A stretch of DNA of 64,000 nt, from the NCBI GenBank assembly GCA_020632715.1, contig JACKFA010000008.1:186001-250000 (forward strand). Reading direction: 5' to 3'. This DNA comes from Deltaproteobacteria bacterium (GTDB lineage Bacteria; Myxococcota_A; UBA9042; PHBI01). Made by a program: the position numbers and the translations under genes. The notes under the pieces are model-generated. The model made no database searches. It saw nothing but the letters and a program-made list of their open reading frames with translations, and had not been told where the DNA came from. The number at the start of each line of letters is the position of its first letter. Position 1 is the stretch's first letter. Shown one piece after another: positions 28,682-38,822 of this stretch.

Positions 28682-29288
28682 CGCGCCGCCTGTACCGAAC
28701 GAGGACGAGCCAGTGGAAGAGGAGCCAGAGGGCCGACAGGAGGAGCATGACGACCGGGATCATGAGCGCGGGCGCGTCGGGCCGGGGAGCGGTGACCGGC
28801 CCCGGGATCGAGCGCCCGTCGCGCGTCGCGATGAGCCCCTCGATGACGTCGAGGCGGCCCTCCACGAGGTCGGACAGGGCCCAGGCGAAGAAGACGATGA
28901 GGCCGAGGGCCGCGACGGCGTAGAAGGCGCGCGCCACGCGCCGATGCAGCTGGTTTGCGCGCACGTAGAACATGAGGAACGCGAAGATCGCGAGGTACAT
29001 GAGCCCGTGCATGAACCAGTCGCGGAGCGGCGTCGTGACCGCGATCACGACGCCGACGCCGGTCGTGACCGCGTAGAAGGCGAGCCCGGCCCACACGTAC
29101 TTGCTGTGGATGGCGCGGAAGACCTCGGCGATGCGCGACACGTCCGAGCGCATCTGCGCCATCGGCGCGCGCACCTCGTCGGCGCCCGCGCCGTCGTCGG
29201 GTGGGGTCGGGGGCACGTCGCGCGCGTCGCTCGGGGGAGCGGACGCTGACGGCGCCTCATTCCGGGGGGAGTCCTCGGGCCGTGACAT
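28659..29288 (-). CDS. four-TM membrane protein of unknown function
   Basis: 209 residues from the ATG at 29288 (an ATG three codons earlier is possible). The first 55 residues are a disordered acidic, Pro/Ala-rich tail. Four TM helices follow: VWAGLAFYAVTTGVGVVIAV, FMHGLMYLAIFAFLMFYV, RAFYAVAALGLIVFFAWALS and ALMIPVVMLLLSALWLLFHW, with a ~40-residue loop between the third and fourth. It ends in an Arg/His-rich tail. I know no family for it. Coding overlap with the SprT-like gene suggests a pair, perhaps a membrane partner for the metalloprotein, but nothing more can be claimed. Confidence 0.75.
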   Translation of the reverse strand: MSRPEDSPRNEAPSASAPPSDARDVPPTPPDDGAGADEVRAPMAQMRSDVSRIAEVFRAIHSKYVWAGLAFYAVTTGVGVVIAVTTPLRDWFMHGLMYLAIFAFLMFYVRANQLHRRVARAFYAVAALGLIVFFAWALSDLVEGRLDVIEGLIATRDGRSIPGPVTAPRPDAPALMIPVVMLLLSALWLLFHWLVLVRYRRRDAHHRHR

Positions 29289-29394
29289 CGGTCGCATGCT
29301 AGTCGTATGTGGGCTCTCGGTCTACCTCCGCGGCGTCCTCGCGAGCGGCGCCGGGGCCCCGTGTGCGCGGGGTGCGAGGGGTCATCGAAAGCCG

Positions 29395-29425
29395 TTGACA
29401 AGGCCAGAGTGATCCCCCACCTTAC
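29395..29425 (+). promoter_or_regulatory. predicted promoter of the first tRNA genes
   Basis: A perfect TTGACA (29395-29400) lies 47 bases before tRNA-Arg(TCT). The -10 region 17-19 bases later (CACCTTAC) is a weak match, so the -35 box and position carry the call. Confidence 0.4.
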
Positions 29426-29447
29426 CGTCCTGCCGAGGCGGACCGCT

Positions 29448-29520
29448 GCGCCTGTAGCTCAGTGGATAGAGCAGCGGCCTTCTAAGCCGTAGGTCAGAGG
29501 TTCAAGTCCTCTCAGGCGCG
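29448..29520 (+). tRNA. tRNA-Arg (anticodon TCT)
   Basis: A full cloverleaf folds: 7-bp acceptor stem GCGCCTG/CAGGCGC, D arm with GCTC...GAGC, anticodon loop CTTCTAA, and T arm AGAGG-TTCAAGT-CCTCT. The anticodon TCT reads AGA/AGG. The 3' CCA is not encoded. Confidence 0.97.
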
Positions 29521-29549
29521 CTCATTCAAAACGAGAGTCGATTTCTTGC

Positions 29550-29627
29550 GGTGAGTGTAGCTCAGTTGGTTAGAGCGTCGGTTTGTGGCACCGAAGGTCG
29601 GGGGTTCAAAACCCCTCACTCACCCCA
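29550..29627 (+). tRNA. tRNA-His (anticodon GTG)
   Basis: Acceptor stem GTGAGTG/CACTCAC with the extra G at 29550 opposite the discriminator C at 29624, the identity feature of tRNA-His. The anticodon loop is TTGTGGC and the T arm GGGGG-TTCAAAA-CCCCT. CCA appears encoded at 29625-29627. Confidence 0.97.
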
Positions 29628-29633
29628 ATCAAC

Positions 29634-29707
<74 letters not shown>

Positions 29708-29771
29708 AGCTCGACGATGGCGCCGTTCGCGGCGCCTCGCGCGACTCGAGAGACAGAACGCACGAAGGCGG

Positions 29772-29800
29772 TTGACAACCCACCCCCACTCGGGCAGAAC
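29772..29800 (+). promoter_or_regulatory. predicted promoter of tRNA-Lys
   Basis: A perfect TTGACA (29772-29777), a 17-base spacer and CAGAAC (29795-29800) lie 27 bases before the tRNA-Lys gene. It suggests this gene is transcribed separately from the three before it. Confidence 0.45.
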
Positions 29801-29827
29801 GCTGCGGCGTCGTTGGAGCGCAAGAGC

Positions 29828-29903
29828 GGGCGCGTAGCTCAATTGGCAGAGCACCGGACTCTTAATCCGTAGGTTGAAGGTTCGATTCCTTCCGCGCCCA
29901 CCA
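29828..29903 (+). tRNA. tRNA-Lys (anticodon CTT)
   Basis: Acceptor stem GGGCGCG/CGCGCCC, anticodon loop CTCTTAA, T arm GAAGG-TTCGATT-CCTTC, discriminator A at 29900 and encoded CCA at 29901-29903. It reads AAG. An intrinsic terminator follows within a few bases. Confidence 0.97.
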
Positions 29904-29906
29904 CGA

Positions 29907-29940
29907 AAACAGGTCGCTTCATGCGGCCTGTTTCCATTTT
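29907..29940 (+). terminator. intrinsic terminator after tRNA-Lys
   Basis: AAACAGGTCGC and GCGGCCTGTTT (29907-29917, 29923-29933) form an 11-bp stem with one G-T pair and loop TTCAT, followed by CCATTTT. It separates tRNA-Lys from tRNA-Leu and tig. Confidence 0.75.
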
Positions 29941-29950
29941 CAGGCGGTGA

Positions 29951-29984
29951 CGCCCACGCCGACCGCACGCGAGCGGCGTGGGCG
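29951..29984 (+). other. second hairpin before tRNA-Leu
   Basis: CGCCCACGCCG and CGGCGTGGGCG form a perfect 11-bp inverted repeat around 12 bases, with no T-run. It may be a back-up termination or processing structure, or part of the tRNA-Leu promoter region. Confidence 0.35.
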
Positions 29985-29999
29985 CGCCCCGAACGTCCT

Positions 30000-30081
30000 G
30001 CGAGAGTGGCGGAACTGGTAGACGCGCTGGGTTTAGGTTCCAGTGGCTGCGGCCGTGGGGGTTCGAGTCCCCCCTCTCGTA
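30000..30081 (+). tRNA. tRNA-Leu (anticodon TAG)
   Basis: Class II tRNA of 82 bases: acceptor stem GCGAGAG/CTCTCGT, anticodon loop TTTAGGT, a variable arm, and T arm GGGGG-TTCGAGT-CCCCC. The anticodon TAG reads CUA/CUG. CCA is not encoded. It ends only 25 bases before the trigger factor start, with no terminator between. Confidence 0.95.
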
Positions 30082-30106
30082 CGTTTGCAGAGCTCCGAGA
30101 GGGACC

Positions 30107-31462
30107 ATGAAGACGTCTGTCGAAACGCTGAGTGAGGTCGAGGTCAAGGTCGACGTCGAGATCCCGGCGACCGACGTGGACCGCGAGTACCAGAAGCAGC
30201 TCGGCCACTTCGGCAAGCGCGCCCGCGTGAAGGGCTTCCGCCCTGGCAAGGCCCCGCGGTCGCTCATCGAGAAGACCTACGGCCCGAGCATCTCGGCGGA
30301 GACCGCGCGCGCGCTCATCAGCGGCAGCTTGAAGGACGTCATCGACGGCCTCGAGCGCAAGGCCATCGGCGAGCCGGCGATCGAGCCGGGGGTCGCGCGC
30401 CAGGGCGAGCCGCTCAAGTACGCCGTGCGCGTGCAGGTGAAGCCGCAGATCGAGATCCACTCCTGGGAGGGGATCGAGGTCGCCGTGCCGCCGCTCGCCG
30501 TCGGGGACGCCGCGATCGACGCCGAGATCGAGAAGAAGCGGGACGCGCACAAGGAGCGCGTGCCCGTGGAGGACCGCGCCATCGACACCGGCGACATCGT
30601 GGTCGCCGACTTCGAGGGCTACCTCGACGGCGAGCGCGACCTGCGGCTCGACGGGACGGACCTCGAGATCCGCATCGGCGCCGGCAACATGATCCCGGGC
30701 TTCGAGGACCAGCTCATCGGCGCCAAGGTCGGTGACGCGGTCACGGTCGAGACGGCGTTCCCGGACGACTACCACCACCAGCCGCTCGCCGGGAAGCCGG
30801 GGCGCTGGGAGGTGCAGGTGAAGCAGCACTTCGTCGAGGAGGTGCCCGAGGTCGACGACGACTTCGCGGGTGACCTCGGCTTCGACGACGTGGCGGCGCT
30901 CCGCGAGGACATCCGCGCGAAGATCGCGGCCGACGCCGAGAAGGCGCGGACGCAGAGCATCGAGCGCAAGGTCATGGAGGTGCTGCTCGAGCGGAACCAG
31001 TTCATGGTGCCGCCGGTCATGCTCCGCGCGGCGCTCGAGGAGCGCGCGCGCAACGTCGTCCGCATGATGCAGATGCGCGGCATCGATCAGAAGACGGCGA
31101 TCGAGCTCGTGAACCAGAACGTGAAGGATCTCCAGGCGGCCGCCGAGGGCACCGTCCGCTGGCAGCTCGCGCTCGAGGCGTTCGCCAATCAGCAGGCCAT
31201 CGACGTCGACGACGACGACCTCTCCGCCGAGATCGTCGAGCGGATCGAGCGCCACGGCGAGAGCGTCGCGAGGCTTTACGAGAACCCCGATCTGCGCGAA
31301 ACCCTCCGTATGGAGCTTATCGAGCGTCGGGCCCTCGAGCGGATCGTCGCGAAGGCGCGCGTCGTGGACGCGCAGCCCGAGGATGGGGAGACGCCCCCCA
31401 CGGATGACGCGGCCGCCGCCCGGCCGGCCGCCAAGAAGAAGAGCAAGAAGAAGGAAGGATGA
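30107..31462 (+). CDS. tig: trigger factor, ribosome-bound chaperone
   Basis: 451 residues from the ATG at 30107, with GAGAGGG upstream; a longer open frame runs through the tRNA-Leu gene and is rejected. The ribosome-binding domain contains the signature region KRARVKGFRPGKAPRSLIEK (GFRxGKxP motif). The FKBP-type PPIase domain is at about 155-245 (GDIVVADFEGYLDG, MIPGFEDQLIGAKVGD, FPDDYH). The C-terminal helical arms follow, ending in an Ala/Lys-rich tail. It cradles nascent chains at the ribosome exit. The stop overlaps the clpP start by four bases, linking folding and degradation genes as in many bacteria. Confidence 0.97.
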   Translation: MKTSVETLSEVEVKVDVEIPATDVDREYQKQLGHFGKRARVKGFRPGKAPRSLIEKTYGPSISAETARALISGSLKDVIDGLERKAIGEPAIEPGVARQGEPLKYAVRVQVKPQIEIHSWEGIEVAVPPLAVGDAAIDAEIEKKRDAHKERVPVEDRAIDTGDIVVADFEGYLDGERDLRLDGTDLEIRIGAGNMIPGFEDQLIGAKVGDAVTVETAFPDDYHHQPLAGKPGRWEVQVKQHFVEEVPEVDDDFAGDLGFDDVAALREDIRAKIAADAEKARTQSIERKVMEVLLERNQFMVPPVMLRAALEERARNVVRMMQMRGIDQKTAIELVNQNVKDLQAAAEGTVRWQLALEAFANQQAIDVDDDDLSAEIVERIERHGESVARLYENPDLRETLRMELIERRALERIVAKARVVDAQPEDGETPPTDDAAAARPAAKKKSKKKEG

Positions 31463-32043
31463 CCCTCATTCCGACCGTCATCGAGACGACCCACCGCGGC
31501 GAGCGCGAGTGGAGCCTGTTCTCGCGCCTGCTCAAGGACCGCATCATCTTCCTCGGCGGCGAGATCAACGATCTCGTCGCCAACGTGGTGATCGCGCAGT
31601 TCCTCTTTCTCGACAGCGAGGATCCCGAGAAGGAGATCCACCTGTACATCAACTCCCCTGGTGGCTCGATCACCGCCGGGATGGCCATCTACGACACGAT
31701 GCAGTTCGTCGGGTGCGACATCTCGACCATCTGCATCGGTCAGGCGGCCAGCATGGCGGCGGTGCTGCTCTCGGCGGGGACCAAGGGGAAGCGCTTCGCC
31801 CTCCCCCACTCGCGCCTCCTCATCCATCAGCCGATGGGCGGTCTCGGGGGCCAGGCGAGCGACATCGACATCGCCGCGCGCGAGATCCTCTTCATGAAGA
31901 AGCAGCTCCTCGAGGTGCTCTCGAAGCACACCGGGAAGACCGTCGAGGCGCTGCGCGAGGACACCGACCGCGACTTCTTCCTCCGCCCGTCGGAGGCCGT
32001 CGAGTACGGCCTCATCGACCGGATCGTGGAGCGCAAGGGCTGA
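31459..32043 (+). CDS. clpP: ATP-dependent Clp protease proteolytic subunit
   Basis: 194 residues, ATG at 31459 overlapping the tig stop (ATGA). The catalytic triad is intact: Ser98 in GQAASMAA, His123 in HSRLLIHQPMGG and Asp172 in DTDRDFF. The N-terminus (TLIPTVIETTHRGEREW) lacks a long propeptide. ClpP forms a double heptamer barrel that works with ClpX, encoded 270 bases downstream. The spacer between them shows no convincing promoter; TATAGA near 32261 lacks a well-placed -35 box. Confidence 0.98.
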   Translation: MTLIPTVIETTHRGEREWSLFSRLLKDRIIFLGGEINDLVANVVIAQFLFLDSEDPEKEIHLYINSPGGSITAGMAIYDTMQFVGCDISTICIGQAASMAAVLLSAGTKGKRFALPHSRLLIHQPMGGLGGQASDIDIAAREILFMKKQLLEVLSKHTGKTVEALREDTDRDFFLRPSEAVEYGLIDRIVERKG

Positions 32044-32312
32044 GGCCGGCGCGGCCGCGGAGGCGTCGCGAGGGCGCGGCGCCGCGCGGCGGAAATCAAC
32101 CAGGCGCGCGCCGTGGCGGGTTACGGAATCCGCCCGAGCGAGCGTTGTCGGGTGACAGGCGCGGGCCGCTGAGGTCGCCCGCCGCAGCGCGTTGCTGACG
32201 ACTCGACGGAGCGCTACCTTGACCACGGCACCTTGGTGTGGACGTGGTCTCGGGGGTGCCTATAGACTGACGATGCGTCGCGAGGCTCGCGCCGTTCCAG
32301 AGGAGTGACGGG

Positions 32313-33563
<1,251 letters not shown>

Positions 33564-33663
33564 GCCCGGCGCGCGCCGAGCCCAGCGGCGGCGACGCGTC
33601 CGGTCGCGTCCGCGTCCCGCCTATCACCCGCCCGCGAACACCCGCTCTCGTCGGGAGAACCCG

Positions 33664-36129
<2,466 letters not shown>

Positions 36130-36250
36130 GCGCGGGACGACGTGATGGATGACGGCGGCGACCTCTCGGGGTCGCCGTCGGCGTCTCGGGGCTACGAGCG
36201 CGAGGGTGGAGACGGCGCGCAGAGGCGCAAGCGTGCGGCTTGGCGGCTTG

Positions 36251-36729
36251 GCGCGAGACCCTCTCCTGGTGCGGTCGGCGCTCGCGGCAACCGTCGGGTG
36301 CGAAGAAGGCCTCGCGCAGAGGCGCAGAGGCGCAGCGGTGCCAGCGTCAGGGCTTGGCGGCTTCGCGCGAGGCCTTCTCCTCGGCGCGTGCTCGCGATGC
36401 CGTCCGGCGAAGAGGGCAAGGCGCAGAGGCGCAGAGGCGCAGAGGCGCTCGCGTCAGGGCTTGGTGGCTTGGCGGCTTGGCCCGAGGCCGTCTCCTCGGC
36501 GCGTGCTCGCGATGCCGTCCGGCGAAGAGGGCATCGCGCAGAGGCGCAGAGGCGCTCGCGTCCGGGCTTGGCGGCTTGGCGGCTTGGCGCGAGGTCTTCT
36601 CATCGGTGCGTGCTCGCGATGCCGTCCGGCGAAGAGGGCATCGCGCAGAGCCGCGAAGGCGCAGAGAGGGCCTGGTCCCACGACGTCGCGGCGTTGCGCC
36701 TTGGCGCGAGCCCCCCCTCGTCGGCACCT
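36251..36729. repeat. intergenic array of ~110-bp imperfect tandem repeats
   Basis: The 630-base gap between the convergent lon and regulator genes holds four units plus a partial fifth, starting near 36251, 36365, 36480, 36587 and 36702 (period 107-115 bases). Each unit has GCGCGAGGCCTTCTCCTCGG, then GTGCTCGCGATGCCGTCCGG, CGAAGAGGGC, a microsatellite of CGCAGAGG units, and ends GGGCTTGGCGGCTTGG. Units 2-4 are the closest; unit 1 and the last are decayed. No convincing gene is present. It resembles REP-like or tandem intergenic elements and not a CRISPR array, because there are no unique spacers. Confidence 0.8.
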
Positions 36730-36760
36730 TCGTACCCGGGCGCCGGGTCGGCGCGCTCCG

Positions 36761-37246
36761 CTACTCGAACTTCGTGTCGAGGCCGAAGATGCGGTCGATG
36801 TCCTCGACGACGCCGCTCGCGCGCAGCTTCTCGAGGCCCGCCACCTCCACCTGCCGCACGCGCTCGCGCGTCAGGTTCATGATGTGGCCCACCTCCTCGA
36901 GCGTCATGCCGCCCTGCTCCGCCACGTCGAGCGCGCAGGTGTGCTCGAGCTCCCACACCTCGAGGTGCGGGAAGTTCAGCTTGATGGACTGCGTCTCATC
37001 CTTCACGTCGAGGTAGAGGTGGTACTTGCAGCTCACGAACGGGCACGGGCGCGGCCCCTCGGCGCACTCCGAGCGCATCTTCGGCCGCTCGTACCACATG
37101 TCGTCGACGAGCTTGATGCCTTCCTGGATCTCCGCGCGCGTGAGGCGCCGCCCGGCGATGGTCTTGGGGCGGATCCGGCTCCGGCGCTGCTTCTGAGCGT
37201 CTGGCGTACCCGAGGCCGCGACCACGTTCTTGGCTTGAGCCTCCAT
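36761..37246 (-). CDS. sigma region 4-like DNA-binding regulator
   Basis: 161 residues from the ATG at 37246 with GAGGGGAG six bases ahead. The C-terminal part MTLEEVGHIMNLTRERVRQV followed by EVAGLEKLR is a helix-turn-helix closely resembling the -35-binding region 4.2 of primary sigma factors. There is no region 2, so it cannot be a full sigma factor. The middle has PCPFVSCKYHLYLDV, a CxxxxC pair that could bind metal or sense redox, and a later Cys. Similar proteins occur in Myxococcota, of unknown role. It may act as a DNA-binding or anti/co-sigma regulator. Upstream is a 180-base spacer. Confidence 0.75.
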   Translation of the reverse strand: MEAQAKNVVAASGTPDAQKQRRSRIRPKTIAGRRLTRAEIQEGIKLVDDMWYERPKMRSECAEGPRPCPFVSCKYHLYLDVKDETQSIKLNFPHLEVWELEHTCALDVAEQGGMTLEEVGHIMNLTRERVRQVEVAGLEKLRASGVVEDIDRIFGLDTKFE

Positions 37247-37428
37247 GTCACGCTCCCCTCGCATGTTCCTCATCTCCGGGCTCACGACGGCCCGTTGTAC
37301 GCCTTATCGGGTTCGTCCGGCGACGCGTCAACTTTTTCGACCCCGAGCAGATCAAACCCCCGATCCGCTGTCAAGGGCCGCCCGTGCGGGGATCCGCGCG
37401 ATCGCCCCGGGCGCCGCCGAGCGGGCGC

Positions 37429-38145
37429 TCACGGGGCCGGTGGCACGAATTTGATCTGTTTGTCACCGATGCTGAGCGCGATGACCCCGGTCAACGTCTC
37501 GCCGCCCCCCTTGAACGTGATGGACGCAGCGCTCGGCTCCCCGTCGGTCATCCCGACCCCGTGCACCGTGACCCACACGTCGGCCCCCGCCGACAGCACG
37601 CCGAGCTTCTTCTTCTTGTCGAAGTCGCGCTGCCAGTCGACCGTCGCCCCGTGCTCGAGCGACGCGCGCCGGACGCTCACGCCGCCCGTCACGCGCCCGA
37701 AGTCGACCCGACACTTCTTGTCGCGACACGCGTCCCACCACGGCAGATCCGCCGCGGGCGCCGGGGCCTCGACCGTGTCGGCCTCGAACACCGGCGGCGC
37801 CGTCTCGGGCGCCCCCACGGCCGTGTCGGGCTCCGCGGCCTCGACCGTGTCCGGGTCCGCGGCGGCCACGGCCCCCGCGTCCGGCGGCGCGTCGACCACG
37901 TCCGCGGCGGCCTCGGCCGCCCCAGCGGTCGCGACGAGCGCGCTCCCGCCTGCGTCGGCGGCAGGCGCGGGCTCTCCCGCCCCCGCCACGGTGGCCGCGC
38001 CGCCCGCGTCGGGGGCGGCGGTCGGCGGAGGGGCGGTCGCCACCGCGGCCGGCCCGGATCCCGTCACGACGAGCGACGTGACCCCCCAGCCGATGGCGAA
38101 GCCGACGACGAAAACACCGAGAATGACAACGATCCGCTTGTTCAT
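37429..38145 (-). CDS. membrane-anchored protein with Ala/Pro-rich linker, unknown function
   Basis: 238 residues from the ATG at 38145 (NKRIVVILGVFVVGFAIGWG), a signal-anchor helix. About 100 residues of Ala/Pro/Asp/Thr low-complexity linker follow, including AAADPDTVEAAEPDTAVGAP. The C-terminal 90 residues, from LPWWDACRDKKCRVDFGRV, form a compact beta-rich domain with a Cys pair, and TVHGVGMTDGEPSAASITFK. No family is recognised. The domain is predicted periplasmic. A sigma-70-like promoter lies so close that the transcript would start at or next to the ATG, in line with the lack of a ribosome site. Confidence 0.7.
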   Translation of the reverse strand: MNKRIVVILGVFVVGFAIGWGVTSLVVTGSGPAAVATAPPPTAAPDAGGAATVAGAGEPAPAADAGGSALVATAGAAEAAADVVDAPPDAGAVAAADPDTVEAAEPDTAVGAPETAPPVFEADTVEAPAPAADLPWWDACRDKKCRVDFGRVTGGVSVRRASLEHGATVDWQRDFDKKKKLGVLSAGADVWVTVHGVGMTDGEPSAASITFKGGGETLTGVIALSIGDKQIKFVPPAP

Positions 38146-38152
38146 CGCGCGC

Positions 38153-38180
38153 ATCATAGCCAGCGCCGGCCAGGGGACAA
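38153..38180 (-). promoter_or_regulatory. predicted promoter giving a leaderless mRNA
   Basis: On the minus strand TTGTCC (38175-38180), 16 bases and TATGAT (38153-38158) precede the ATG at 38145. The normal start point falls within about two bases of the ATG. Confidence 0.5.
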
Positions 38181-38259
38181 CCGGTTTGCCGGGCATGAAT
38201 AAATCTGCTACCGCATTGGTCGCGGCGAGGCCCTGTTTTCGCTGCGCGAGGTCAGTCCC

Positions 38260-38712
38260 ATGAAGAACGTCGTCCGCATCGCCCTCACCGCCGCCCTCCT
38301 GCTCACCGGCGCCGCCGCCGTCGCGGCCGGCCCCACGGCCGACGAGGGCAAGCCCGCAGGCGCCGAGTTCAGCATCAAGGCGACCCCGGTGAAGCTGACG
38401 ATCGACAAGGCCGGCAACGCCGTCATCACGATCGCCGCGAGCCCCGGCTTCCACTGGAACAAGGACTACCCGGCGCAGGCCGTCGTCGACGGCGCCGACC
38501 CGAAGACCGTCAAGGTCGCGAAGCGCGAGTTCAAGCAGCTCTCGGGCGACTTCGAGGCGACCGAGACCACCGCCACGGTGAAGATCCCCGTCGTCGGGAA
38601 GGCCGCCGGCGAGGAGCAGCTCACGGTGAACGCCCGCTTCTCCGTGTGCAACGAGTCGATGTGCCTCATCAAGAAGGCCTCGGTCGAGGTCCCGCTCGCG
38701 GTCGCCAAGTAG
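38260..38712 (+). CDS. secreted DsbD N-terminal-like protein
   Basis: 150 residues, ATG at 38260. A signal peptide (KNVVRIALTAALLLTGAAAV) is followed by a beta-sandwich: FSIKATPVKLTIDKAGNAV, ITIAASPGFHWNKDYPAQ, and ARFSVCNESMCLIKKASVEV. The CxxxxC pair near the end is the pattern of the periplasmic alpha domain of the thiol-disulfide reductase DsbD, whose two cysteines receive electrons from the membrane domain. No DsbD membrane or gamma domain is nearby, so it is an orphan domain that may receive or pass electrons, or only bind a partner. It stands alone between divergent and same-strand neighbours. Confidence 0.75.
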   Translation: MKNVVRIALTAALLLTGAAAVAAGPTADEGKPAGAEFSIKATPVKLTIDKAGNAVITIAASPGFHWNKDYPAQAVVDGADPKTVKVAKREFKQLSGDFEATETTATVKIPVVGKAAGEEQLTVNARFSVCNESMCLIKKASVEVPLAVAK

Positions 38713-38822
38713 CGAGGCCGCCGCGGGGCACGGGCTCCGAGGCCGAGGAAACCCTCACCCGCGCGAGAGAATCGTCACCCCGGCGACCCGCGCGGCCTGG
38801 ATGATTCGGAGTCGGAGCCACC

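Noticed and set aside
29978..30106. N-terminal extension of trigger factor through the tRNA-Leu gene
   Set aside because: The tRNA folds perfectly and the ATG at 30107 has a good ribosome site.
32219..32266. Promoter for clpX (TTGACC with TATAGA)
   Set aside because: The boxes are 36 bases apart and the alternative TTGGTG gives a 22-base spacer; too weak to call.
36251..36729. Possible CRISPR array
   Set aside because: Units are contiguous imperfect repeats with no unique spacers, and no cas genes are present.
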